IMG/VR virus record: IMGVR_UViG_3300046819_000092
Span: 1 to 30,051 of that record
DNA: 30,051 bases
Direction: 5' to 3' (one strand)
DNA from: a virus
The notes under the pieces are model-generated. The model was not told the origin of the DNA. It saw only the letters and a list, made by a program, of their open reading frames with translations, and did no database searches. The translations under genes were made by a program, and so were the position numbers. Below are positions 22,464 to 29,976 of the stretch, one piece after another. Each line of letters starts with the position of its first letter. The first letter of the stretch is position 1.

Positions 22464-23042
22464 ATGTCTTTATTATTGCTTCTAAATAACCAAGGAGAAG
22501 AGACACTATCTGTAAATCAGACGGTGCTAACTTCTACTGTTCCAGGTTTAGTAGAGCTTTTTGAGATTGATTTAACTTCTACTAATGTTCCGGCTCTAGT
22601 TGGTAACGTGTTCAGAGTAGCTACTATGACTGACTCTACGGATTTAGCTAATATAAAAGCTGTTAGTTTTGGCGGGAATGACTACGTTCCGTATCCTATA
22701 CAGATTTCTGAAGTATCTTTTTCTTCTGATGGTGCGCCTCCAAGGCCAAAGCTAGTAATAGCTAATGTTAATAAATACATTGGTCAGTTAGCTTTTGCCT
22801 ACGGGGATATTATAGGCGCTACTGTTACTTATATTAGAACATTTACACCTTATTTGAATTCCCCTAGTAAAGTATCGCTGCCGCCATTGAAATACTTTAT
22901 AGCTAAAAAGACTTCTCATAATAGAACTACATTATCCTTTGAGTTAAGGGATTTCAGAGATAAAGAAAGAGCTTTTCTTCCTAAACGGCAGATGTTAAAG
23001 AAAGACTTTCCTGGGCTTGGGATTAATAAAAATGTCAGATAG
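22464..23042 (+). CDS. L: Minor tail protein L-like, lacking the C-terminal Fe-S region
   Basis: 192 residues; lambda L is 232. The N-terminal domain matches: L-F-E-I-D-L-T near 33-39, Y-V-P-Y-P-I-Q near 75-81, then G-A-P-P-R-P-K-L-V-I-A-N-V and the end F-E-L-R-D-F-R-D-K-E-R-A-F-L-P-K-R. Lambda L continues after the equivalent point with a domain whose four Cys bind an iron-sulphur cluster. Here the protein stops after F-P-G-L-G-I-N-K-N-V-R, and there is not a single Cys in it. The stop lies inside the K gene start region, and the next frame codes for K, so this is not an obvious frameshift. The ribosome-binding site is weak; coupling is likely. Confidence 0.85.
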   Translation: MSLLLLLNNQGEETLSVNQTVLTSTVPGLVELFEIDLTSTNVPALVGNVFRVATMTDSTDLANIKAVSFGGNDYVPYPIQISEVSFSSDGAPPRPKLVIANVNKYIGQLAFAYGDIIGATVTYIRTFTPYLNSPSKVSLPPLKYFIAKKTSHNRTTLSFELRDFRDKERAFLPKRQMLKKDFPGLGINKNVR

Positions 23043-23760
23043 AATAGAGTTGACTTTCAAACAGTCTGAAAAGATTAGAGAACATACATTAAACTGCTAT
23101 CCGCAGGAAATGTGCGGTTTCTTAACTGAAGATGACTTTATCCCTGTAAAGAATACTGCTGAGGAGCCGGAAAAGTCATTTAGAATAGATACTATAGATT
23201 ATGCCAGATGGTTTAGCAAGGCTATAGCAGTTGTTCATTCACATACCAGAGCTTTGAAAAAGCAAGAACTATTTGATTTAAGAACCCCTAGTTATGCTGA
23301 TTATGTTAATCAGAAGAAAACGGGTTTACCTTGGCTAATTGTTGGTTGTGAGAGCTTAACAGTTACAGACCCAGTTCAGTTTCCAAGAATACCGGATAAT
23401 AACTATATCGGCAGACCATTTCAATGGTTTATCTATGACTGCTATAACTTAGTTCAGGACTTTTATAGGTTTGAACTTGATATTATCCTGAGAGATTCTC
23501 TAGTAGATAAAGATTACCAAGATATTAGGCACATGAATGATATATTTAGTGACTATTTCGAGGATTATGGGTTTAAAGAAATTCCTTTTGAAGAACTTAC
23601 TGATGGTAATCTAGTTCTATTAGACCACGGTGGCTTTACCTGTAATCATTTAGGTATCTATTGGAAAGGTCAGGTTATACATCAAGGCATGATTAGTGTA
23701 TCAGTTCCTTTTGAAACTTTCTTAGGAAGAATAAATAAGGTATTAAAATATGTCGGCTAA
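23032..23760 (+). CDS. K: Tail protein K: JAMM metalloprotease plus NlpC/P60 peptidase
   Basis: Two enzyme domains needed for tail-tip assembly. The JAMM/Mov34-like N-terminal domain has E-M-C-G-F and the metal-binding H-S-H followed later by S-Y-A-D. The distance from the second His to the Ser is 15 residues, against seven in lambda K. The C-terminal NlpC/P60 domain has the catalytic Cys in Y-D-C-Y-N-L-V and the His in C-N-H-L-G-I-Y. I place the start at ATG 23032 (242 residues); a TTG five codons upstream at 23017 is possible but less likely. It overlaps the L stop by 11 bases and the I start by 11. Confidence 0.92.
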   Translation: MSDRIELTFKQSEKIREHTLNCYPQEMCGFLTEDDFIPVKNTAEEPEKSFRIDTIDYARWFSKAIAVVHSHTRALKKQELFDLRTPSYADYVNQKKTGLPWLIVGCESLTVTDPVQFPRIPDNNYIGRPFQWFIYDCYNLVQDFYRFELDIILRDSLVDKDYQDIRHMNDIFSDYFEDYGFKEIPFEELTDGNLVLLDHGGFTCNHLGIYWKGQVIHQGMISVSVPFETFLGRINKVLKYVG

Positions 23761-24346
23761 ACTAAATGTCGTTATTCTTTCAGGTGAAAATCCTGAGGTA
23801 TTTGAATTGTTTGCTTCTAATATAAAAGAAGTAGTTAGTTTGCTGCGCTTGCAGAAAGGTGATAGCTTTGCTGATGAGTTGTTAAATAATAACTATAAAT
23901 TTGTATTAGCTGACTCTACTAGGGAAGATAGTTTTGTAGCTTTAGTACCTGAAGTTGTGTTCTCTAGCTTTGAAGGGTTTGATTTATTATTTATTGTACC
24001 TGAGATTGAAGGTGAGGAGCCTGTTTCAATAGGTACTGCTATGGCTGTAGCTTTATCTAGCGCTGGTTTTGGTACTGCGGCTGGTTTTGTACTAACTTAT
24101 GCTGCTGTTTTTGGAACTGTAGCTTTAATGGCACTTAGTATCGGCCTTAATATGCTAATGTCTGCTTTGTCTCCTACTCCTGAATTCTCATCTGACCCTG
24201 CCGCACAGCAGAACAAATCTAATTTATTTAATGGCGCACCTATAGTAAGAAACCAAGGTGGTAGTGTACCACTTATATTTGGTAATCCTTACTGTGGTGC
24301 AGTACTTATTTCATCTGGTGCATTTACAGAAGAGGTTACAGCATAA
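23750..24346 (+). CDS. I: Tail assembly protein I
   Basis: 198 residues (lambda I 223); required for tip assembly, and in lambda not found in the finished virion. An N-terminal ubiquitin-like part (about 1-90) is followed by a Gly/Ala-rich hydrophobic segment (about 95-145, with S-S-A-G-F-G-T-A-A-G and A-L-S-I-G-L-N-M-L-M-S-A-L). A C-terminal segment N-L-F-N-G-A-P-I-V-R-N-Q-G-G-S-V-P-L-I-F-G completes it, as in other I family members. AAGG is about nine bases before the ATG. The gene overlaps both K and J (TAATG), the same order as in lambda. Confidence 0.9.
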   Translation: MSAKLNVVILSGENPEVFELFASNIKEVVSLLRLQKGDSFADELLNNNYKFVLADSTREDSFVALVPEVVFSSFEGFDLLFIVPEIEGEEPVSIGTAMAVALSSAGFGTAAGFVLTYAAVFGTVALMALSIGLNMLMSALSPTPEFSSDPAAQQNKSNLFNGAPIVRNQGGSVPLIFGNPYCGAVLISSGAFTEEVTA

Positions 24347-27300
24347 TGGAAAACTTACCAGTAATTTATGGTGAAATGGGTGGTGGTAAAGGTGGTGGTG
24401 GACATACTCCTGTAGAAGCTGCTGATACTTTATCCTCTAAACAGACAATGAGACTATTATTTGCCTTATCTGAAGGACAGATAGATAGTGTAGAGGATAT
24501 TCTAGTAAATAGTGCAAGTATTAGTAATTATAGTTCTACCATAGACTATGAGGTTAGAACTGGTACAGTTGACCAGAATGTTATTAAAGGTTTCTCTGAG
24601 GTAGAGGCTCCTTTAACTGGTGGTGGCGCATTTCCTGTTGAGTTAAAAGCTGGTATTCAGCATATCTATTCACTTTTAGGTATGTATGATGCGGCTAGAA
24701 TTAACCTAACTATTCCTAGATTGATGCAAGTAACCGGAGAAGGAGACCGAGTAGGTTACTCAGTTACTCTATCTGTTTATAAAAGACACCAACCATTTGG
24801 CGGTAGTCCAGGAAGTTGGCAATTAGCTAGTACTATTACTAAGAATGGTAAATGTACTAATCCTTATTCATGGGATGTAAGATTAGAAAAGCCAGCTACT
24901 ACCGGAGAACTAGATTCTTGGGGCATTATGATTGTCCGAGATTCTGCTGATGATGCTGATGATAAGCATTATAGCACTACAGCTTTATCTGCTATAACTA
25001 CTATAGTTGAATCTAGTTTAACATATCCACATACAGCTTTAGTTGGTGTTACTTTAAAGGATGCTGCTCAGTTTGGTGGTTCAATTCCTGAAATTAAGTT
25101 CAAAGTTAAAGGTATTAAATTACCTTTGCCAGTTAATTATGACCCAACTACTAGAGCTTATACTGGCGTATGGAACGGTGCATTTAAGTCAGTTAGAGAA
25201 TACACTGATAACTTAGCTTGGGTAACTTATTGGGTTCTACGAGAACATGGTTCTACTTTCTTAGACTCTGAATGGGGTTTAGAGATTGCTGCTAGTGATA
25301 TTGATGTAGGTTCCTTTTATTTATATGCTCAGTACTGCGACCAATTAGTATCTGATGGTAAAGGCGGTCAAGAACCTAGATATACAGCGCACTTTCAGTT
25401 TATTGAAAGGGATAATGTTCCGACATTTTTAACCTATCTGTTGAACCTAGGTAATGCTAACTTCTCCTCTAATAGTCTAGGTCAGATTTCAATTATCTGG
25501 GATGGCGCAGGTCAAAGCATTACTAAAGTGGTATCTAATGCTACTGTAGTTGATGGTGTTTTCGAGTACTCATCTAATGACCTAGAAGGTAGAACTAATC
25601 TAGTCAATGTAACCTATGCTAGAGAAGAACTATTTGGTGATAGTGATACTGCTACTCATTATGAACAGACTTTAATTGATAGATATGGCTTGCAAACCTC
25701 TGACGTAGTATTGTTTGGTTGTAAAAGTGAAGCACAAGCTTTGAGAAAGGCTAGAGCGGTTCTTTATAACAACTGCTATGCTACTGATTTAGTTACTTTT
25801 AGACAATTGTTCCAAGGTGCTACTTATCAAATTGGTGAGTTAGTTTCTGTTATGGACAGTGATAATGTCGTAACTGACCCTAAACATGGGATAATTACTG
25901 GCAGTTCGCTTTCAGCTGGCACTACAACGCTGACTTTAGACCGTTCAATAGTTTTAACTAATGCTAGTTATACTATTCAGTTTATCGGTAATGATGGAAC
26001 TACGTTCTTATCGAAAGCAATTACACAAACTAATGGCTCATTCTCTAGTGTTAGTTATACTGGAAGTGAGATACCTTTTGTTGGCGGTACTGTGTTGTTC
26101 TCAACTACAGCTTTAACTCCTAGGACAGTTAAAGTTATCAAGGTTGATAAGGATGATGAACACGTTTATACAATTACAGGGCTAACGCATAATGAATCTA
26201 AGTATAGTTATATTGAGAATGTAGGTTCTATTGCTACGCCTTCTGGTAGTTTTATTAACTTTAATAACTTTACAGTTCCAGCTGTTAGTAACATTACAAT
26301 AGAAGAAGTGTTCTCGTCTAATGGTGTAGTTGAGTTCTCTAAACTAGCTGTTGACTGGGATTGGAATGTTAGTGGTACTGAGGACTATAGAGCTACTTTT
26401 GACGTTTCATATCGTAGAGATAATCAAGAGTATCAACAAGCTAGAAACTTAGGTACATCTGACTTCGACATTGAATACCCACTTCCAGGTGTCTATGAGA
26501 TTTATGTCTGGGCTGTTAATCCTTTTTCTGGACTACGTTCAGTTGTAACTAGTATTGTTTATAACTTTAGAACTGCTACTGCCGTTTCTACTTTGCTGCC
26601 GCCAACTAATGTAGTAGTTCCTAGTACTGCTGGCGTTGTATTTCAGCAAAGAGATTTGCCGCTGACTTGGACTTTTCCAGTTGCTAATGATACTAAGGTT
26701 GATAAACTTAAAGACTATGTGGTTCAGGTCTTAGACTACACTACCAGTACTGTTAAAGGCACTTATACAGTAGCCCCTAACACAGATAGAGGCGGTGATT
26801 TTCTACTTACTTTTGCTGAAAATGCTGCTATCTTTGGTACTGCTCAGAGACAGTTTAGAGTTAGAGTCTTTAGTAGAGATTTAATTGGTGACTTATCCAA
26901 TTATGTTGAGGTAGTGCCTAATAATAGTGTTCCTGCTGCTCAGACATTTACCATTTTAAATGGTGTAGGTTCTGTTTATATCCGAGTTACATCTTTAACT
27001 GAAATTGATGTTACTGGATTTAGGGTTTGGAGAGGTACGACTGCTGGTTTTACCAAGGATGATAGTTCCCTAGTCTATGACGGGGCTGACACTTATATTA
27101 CTCTTAATGTCCCAGACACTACTCCCTACTTCTACGCACTAGCTGCTTATGATAGTTTTGGTAAAACTGGGCTTAATATAGTTGAAGATGGTTCTAGTCA
27201 TACCACAGTAACTGTAGATGCTACACAGTATAGTTTTTCAGGTCTAGTATTTACACCAAATGACCCTACAGCTAATAAAGTTAGTTGGACTGCTGGTACA

Positions 27301-27861
27301 GTCAGTAAGAATAATGGAACCCCTAGTACTATAAATGCTGGGGCTACGCCAACTGCTTGGAGTTCAGGTACTATTTATATTTACTACCCAGGAACAGGAA
27401 CTTCACTTGTTGCAACCACAGATATAACTCTTGCTGTTACTGGTTCTATTGTAGTTGCAACTTATAGAGGTGGTACAGATGTAAATGTCGGCAATGGTAA
27501 GGCATTTATTGATGGAAGTAATCTTATAGCTGGTACTGTAGGCGCTAATCAGATAGCTGCTAATTCGATTAATTCTGGAAAGTTAGTTACTGATAGTGCT
27601 GTTATCACTACAGAAGCTCAAATGGGTTCTGCTACTGTTGGTAATGCTGCTATTAAGGATTATATTCAGAGTACTAACTTTAATAACACTACCAAACAAG
27701 GCTGGAAACTGGATAAAGCTGGTAATTTAACATCTTATGGTTCTGTAACTATTGCTAGTGCTGGTACTGGTACTGCTAGAATGGAGCAAAATGGAGATGT
27801 TATTAAAGTTTATGACAGTTCGGGTGTGTTGCGTGTTAAACTTGGTAATTTGAGCGCATAG
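24346..27861 (+). CDS. J: Central tail tip protein J (host specificity)
   Basis: Forms the trimeric hub and tip that contacts the receptor. 1171 residues (lambda J 1132). The N-terminus has the family mark K-G-G-G-G-H-T-P-V-E-A-A-D-T-L-S-S-K-Q followed by L-S-E-G-Q-I-D. Hub domains run to about 600, with F-R-Q-L-F-Q-G-A-T-Y-Q-I-G-E-L near 485. At least two FN3-like beta domains follow (about 640-900), and the C-terminal part includes A-N-Q-I-A-A-N-S-I-N-S-G-K-L and G-D-V-I-K-V-Y-D-S-S-G-V-L-R-V-K-L-G. The receptor-binding part cannot be specified. GAGG precedes the ATG in an overlap with I. Confidence 0.94.
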   Translation: MENLPVIYGEMGGGKGGGGHTPVEAADTLSSKQTMRLLFALSEGQIDSVEDILVNSASISNYSSTIDYEVRTGTVDQNVIKGFSEVEAPLTGGGAFPVELKAGIQHIYSLLGMYDAARINLTIPRLMQVTGEGDRVGYSVTLSVYKRHQPFGGSPGSWQLASTITKNGKCTNPYSWDVRLEKPATTGELDSWGIMIVRDSADDADDKHYSTTALSAITTIVESSLTYPHTALVGVTLKDAAQFGGSIPEIKFKVKGIKLPLPVNYDPTTRAYTGVWNGAFKSVREYTDNLAWVTYWVLREHGSTFLDSEWGLEIAASDIDVGSFYLYAQYCDQLVSDGKGGQEPRYTAHFQFIERDNVPTFLTYLLNLGNANFSSNSLGQISIIWDGAGQSITKVVSNATVVDGVFEYSSNDLEGRTNLVNVTYAREELFGDSDTATHYEQTLIDRYGLQTSDVVLFGCKSEAQALRKARAVLYNNCYATDLVTFRQLFQGATYQIGELVSVMDSDNVVTDPKHGIITGSSLSAGTTTLTLDRSIVLTNASYTIQFIGNDGTTFLSKAITQTNGSFSSVSYTGSEIPFVGGTVLFSTTALTPRTVKVIKVDKDDEHVYTITGLTHNESKYSYIENVGSIATPSGSFINFNNFTVPAVSNITIEEVFSSNGVVEFSKLAVDWDWNVSGTEDYRATFDVSYRRDNQEYQQARNLGTSDFDIEYPLPGVYEIYVWAVNPFSGLRSVVTSIVYNFRTATAVSTLLPPTNVVVPSTAGVVFQQRDLPLTWTFPVANDTKVDKLKDYVVQVLDYTTSTVKGTYTVAPNTDRGGDFLLTFAENAAIFGTAQRQFRVRVFSRDLIGDLSNYVEVVPNNSVPAAQTFTILNGVGSVYIRVTSLTEIDVTGFRVWRGTTAGFTKDDSSLVYDGADTYITLNVPDTTPYFYALAAYDSFGKTGLNIVEDGSSHTTVTVDATQYSFSGLVFTPNDPTANKVSWTAGTVSKNNGTPSTINAGATPTAWSSGTIYIYYPGTGTSLVATTDITLAVTGSIVVATYRGGTDVNVGNGKAFIDGSNLIAGTVGANQIAANSINSGKLVTDSAVITTEAQMGSATVGNAAIKDYIQSTNFNNTTKQGWKLDKAGNLTSYGSVTIASAGTGTARMEQNGDVIKVYDSSGVLRVKLGNLSA

Positions 27862-27869
27862 GAGGTATT

Positions 27870-28190
27870 ATGAGTTATGGATTACAGGTTTTTGATAGTA
27901 GTGGTAATCTTGAGGTTGATATTAGTAGTAGATTAAGTAGGTATATGGGAAAGATAGATTTAGCCATGACAGCTGCTATGGTTAATTCTACTGACTGGCC
28001 TTATGATAAATACCATGGGACTGTAAGTTTTCCCGATATAGTAGACGATGGTACTTGGATGCTTTCTACTAATATAAGTGATGATACTGAATTTGCCTTT
28101 GCCTCTATAACATCTACAGGAGTGATTACAGTAGATTTATATTGGAGGGTCAGTAATTATACTTTTTCTATATATGTATTCAGATTATGA
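27870..28190 (+). CDS. Tail accessory protein with MSYGLQ start, 106 aa
   Basis: 106 residues behind the strong site GGAGG at 27861-27865. Begins MSYGLQVFDSSGNLEVDIS, a pattern seen at the start of many small phage proteins encoded after J; the next gene begins the same way (MSYGFQ). The remainder is beta-prone and ends in aromatic strands (FSIYVFRL). It is probably a virion-associated beta protein contacting the J tip or host surface, but no function is established. It overlaps the next gene by four bases (ATGA). Confidence 0.65.
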   Translation: MSYGLQVFDSSGNLEVDISSRLSRYMGKIDLAMTAAMVNSTDWPYDKYHGTVSFPDIVDDGTWMLSTNISDDTEFAFASITSTGVITVDLYWRVSNYTFSIYVFRL

Positions 28191-28852
28191 GTTACGGTTT
28201 TCAAGCAATAAATACCAGTAATACTATCCAAATAGATGAGAATTATAAGAATTATCAAGTCTATTCCTATGGTAGTGTTAATCTAAACACATTAGGGGCT
28301 TTTTCAAGGTACTCTCACATATTCACAGCCCCTTTAAATTCTATTTTACTAATATCTGACCATAATTATACTAACACAATAATTAGTTGTTACTCTATAT
28401 TTGGTTATGGGGTTACTGAATTTACTGTACTCTCGGAAGATATAATTACATTAGATTTTATTATTCTTGTACTTGGAACCGACTCACTCCCCTCATTATC
28501 TGGATATGGTCTCAATGTGTACAATCAAAGTGGTGAAGTTGTCTATACAAGTAACTTAAAAACACCACAGTTTATAGCTACTGGAGCTAAAGGTTCCCCA
28601 ATATCATTGCCTTCTTCTAGTAAACGTAGGTATTTAGAGGTTTCAACCTTAGGTAAATTTGGTCAAGTCTGTTATCCTATAGAAGGTGGTTCAGACTATT
28701 TTCTATGGTATTCTTTTGATGCGTTTCAGATGCCTAATAATAACTATATAGGAGCAACCGAAATAGAATACTTTTCAGGTATGAATTTAGTAGTTGACCA
28801 AGGTTTCTTTCTAGGTCATAAAGGAACAACAAGAAATATAGCGGAGTTTTAA
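28187..28852 (+). CDS. Tail accessory protein with MSYGFQ start, 221 aa
   Basis: 221 residues, about twice the length of its upstream neighbour, with a related N-terminus (MSYGFQAINTSNTIQIDE). Rich in Ser, Asn, Tyr and Ile, beta-prone, no membrane segment or catalytic motif. It lies between J and the tail-chaperone-like gene, where phages often place receptor-contact or tip-decoration proteins. Its stop codon abuts the next ATG (TAA-ATG). Function is inferred from position only. AT content is high even for this genome in 28187-28500. Confidence 0.62.
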   Translation: MSYGFQAINTSNTIQIDENYKNYQVYSYGSVNLNTLGAFSRYSHIFTAPLNSILLISDHNYTNTIISCYSIFGYGVTEFTVLSEDIITLDFIILVLGTDSLPSLSGYGLNVYNQSGEVVYTSNLKTPQFIATGAKGSPISLPSSSKRRYLEVSTLGKFGQVCYPIEGGSDYFLWYSFDAFQMPNNNYIGATEIEYFSGMNLVVDQGFFLGHKGTTRNIAEF

Positions 28853-29323
28853 ATGACACAAAATGTAATAATATATAATAAACAAACAGGTTTTATAGAA
28901 AGTTACCAAGAAATAGTAGTAGATGCATTTGAGGACGGAGCGGCTATAGGTGGAGGTTCCGTAGTCTTATTACTTACTGAAAGCTTAGTTAATTCTGGAG
29001 AAGTTATAGGTAATAGCTTTATAAAGAATAACAAGCTTAAACCCTTGTCTAGCAAACCTTCTAACTACCACATCTGGAACCTAGAAACAGAACAATGGGA
29101 AGAACCTGAAAATTACCAACAACTACTATTCAACGAAGCAGCTAGTAAAGTAAAATTAGAACGTCAAAGGTTATTAACTGCAACTGACTGGACAGATACG
29201 GTATCAGCATCTACAAGATTAGAAAACTACAATGCTTGGCAGTTCTATCGCCAGCAACTTAGAGATATAACAAAACAAGAAGGTTATCCATTTAATGTTA
29301 TCTGGCCTACTCAGCCAGTATAG
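28853..29323 (+). CDS. Tail fibre assembly chaperone-like protein (Phage_tail_APC type)
   Basis: 156 residues. The C-terminal half contains the family signature R-Q-R-L-L-T-A-T-D-W-T near 103-113 and W-Q-F-Y-R-Q-Q-L-R-D-I-T-K-Q-E-G-Y-P-F-N-V-I-W-P at the end. The N-terminal part carries the usual tail-tip-interacting segment (Q-T-G-F-I-E-S-Y-Q). Such proteins are thought to help fold or attach fibre or tip proteins. It follows the two MSYG genes and precedes the holin by eight bases. GGAG lies in the preceding codons. The family is confident from the C-terminal pattern; the client protein is not known. Confidence 0.78.
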   Translation: MTQNVIIYNKQTGFIESYQEIVVDAFEDGAAIGGGSVVLLLTESLVNSGEVIGNSFIKNNKLKPLSSKPSNYHIWNLETEQWEEPENYQQLLFNEAASKVKLERQRLLTATDWTDTVSASTRLENYNAWQFYRQQLRDITKQEGYPFNVIWPTQPV

Positions 29324-29337
29324 GAGCTATTATGTCA
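29322..29337 (+). repeat. 16-bp repeat, copy 1 (holin RBS and start), inverted copy at 29937-29952
   Basis: AGGAGCTATTATGTCA covers the ribosome-binding site, ATG and second codon of the holin gene. The same 16 bases occur on the minus strand at 29952-29937, in the same position relative to the small convergent gene. Identity stops on both sides of the 16 bases. Confidence 0.85.
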
Positions 29338-29742
29338 CTTGACCCTATAACAGCAGGATTTGACCTAGTTAAAACTGGCCTAGACAAGTTCTTTCCAGAT
29401 GCCGATACAGAACTTAAAGGTAAATTAGAAGCCGCAGCTACTGAAATTAACAACAACTACCAGTTACAACTAGCTCAGATTGAGGTAAATAAGGTAGAAG
29501 CTGGTAGTTCTAGTCTATTTACCTCAGGTTGGAGACCATTTATCGGCTGGATTTGTGGACTTGCACTAGCCTATTGCTCTATACTAGAGCCACTACTTCG
29601 GTTCATAGCTAATGTACTATTTGGCTACACAGGCTCTTTCCCTACTATAGATACAGATATAACTATGCAAGTTCTACTAGGTATATTAGGTCTTGGAGCT
29701 ATGCGTAGTTATGATAAGGTACAGGGTACTGTTAGAAAGTAG
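29332..29742 (+). CDS. Holin, GTA-type three-transmembrane family
   Basis: 136 residues. Forms the membrane lesion that releases endolysin. An N-terminal amphipathic helix (about 24-56) is followed by the family motif G-W-R-P-F-I-G-W-I-C-G-L-A-L-A-Y (66-81), continuing hydrophobic to about 97. A final membrane segment lies at 112-124 (M-Q-V-L-L-G-I-L-G-L-G-A-M) with the basic tail R-S-Y-D-K. This matches the 3TM holins of gene transfer agents and many siphophages. GGAG is five bases before the ATG. It ends the rightward late operon, far from the endolysin gene, which lies in the leftward operon at 1361-1810. Confidence 0.88.
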   Translation: MSLDPITAGFDLVKTGLDKFFPDADTELKGKLEAAATEINNNYQLQLAQIEVNKVEAGSSSLFTSGWRPFIGWICGLALAYCSILEPLLRFIANVLFGYTGSFPTIDTDITMQVLLGILGLGAMRSYDKVQGTVRK

Positions 29743-29758
29743 ACTAGGTACTGGAATG

Positions 29759-29795
29759 GCGTTATTTGCTAATTTTCGCATTTAACGCTGTTTTT
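29759..29795 (+). terminator. Terminator of the rightward late operon
   Basis: GCGTTATTTGC (29759-29769) and GCATTTAACGC (29778-29788) pair except for two central positions, 8-nt loop, followed by TGTTTTT (29789-29795). It lies 17 nt after the holin stop and overlaps the 3' end of the convergent small gene. On the minus strand no U-tract follows. Confidence 0.7.
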
Positions 29796-29942
29796 CTCGT
29801 CACCCTCGCCAATGGCCTGTTTTATGAATATCGCGTCATCAGCGCAGTCAGCCTCGTTATTTTCGTCATCATCGACCGTTTCACAGGCCAATTTAACGTT
29901 TTCCAGCTCCCTAGCTCTTAATCTTTCTAAATAAGTTGACAT
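29769..29942 (-). CDS. Small acidic protein on the opposite strand, 57 aa
   Basis: Not recognised. I choose ATG 29942-29940, which has GGAG with seven bases before it and sits downstream of an extended -10 promoter. The frame stays open to an ATG at 30014-30012, which would add 24 residues with a hydrophobic, signal-like start, but that start would lie upstream of the promoter. The protein has a basic N-terminal helix (TYLERLRARELENVK) and an acidic remainder (D-D-D-E-N-N-E-A-D-C-A-D-D) with three Cys. By my count the gene is 74/174 GC, and 29801-29890 is about half GC, richer than the phage genes around it. It is the only gene here with its own promoter at the end of a convergent operon, as in a moron. 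Confidence 0.6.
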   Translation of the reverse strand: MSTYLERLRARELENVKLACETVDDDENNEADCADDAIFIKQAIGEGDEKNSVKCEN

Positions 29943-29952
29943 AATAGCTCCT
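29937..29952 (-). repeat. 16-bp repeat, copy 2 (small gene RBS and start)
   Basis: On the minus strand this reads AGGAGCTATTATGTCA, identical to 29322-29337 on the plus strand. The pair forms a perfect inverted repeat around a 599-bp segment that contains the bodies of both the holin and the small gene. Confidence 0.85.
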
Positions 29953-29967
29953 GTTGTAGTTGAAGCT

Positions 29968-29976
29968 ATTATACCA
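29968..29976 (-). promoter_or_regulatory. Extended -10 promoter for the small leftward gene
   Basis: On the minus strand TGG TATAAT (29976-29968) is a perfect extended -10 element. The -35 region 17 nt upstream is poor (TTATTA), which extended -10 promoters tolerate. Transcription would begin near 29961, giving a leader of about 20 nt before the ATG at 29942. Confidence 0.68.

Noticed and set aside
23017-23031. TTG start for K five codons upstream
   Set aside because: ATG at 23032 begins right before the conserved part and is the more usual codon; neither has a strong site, so the longer form remains possible.
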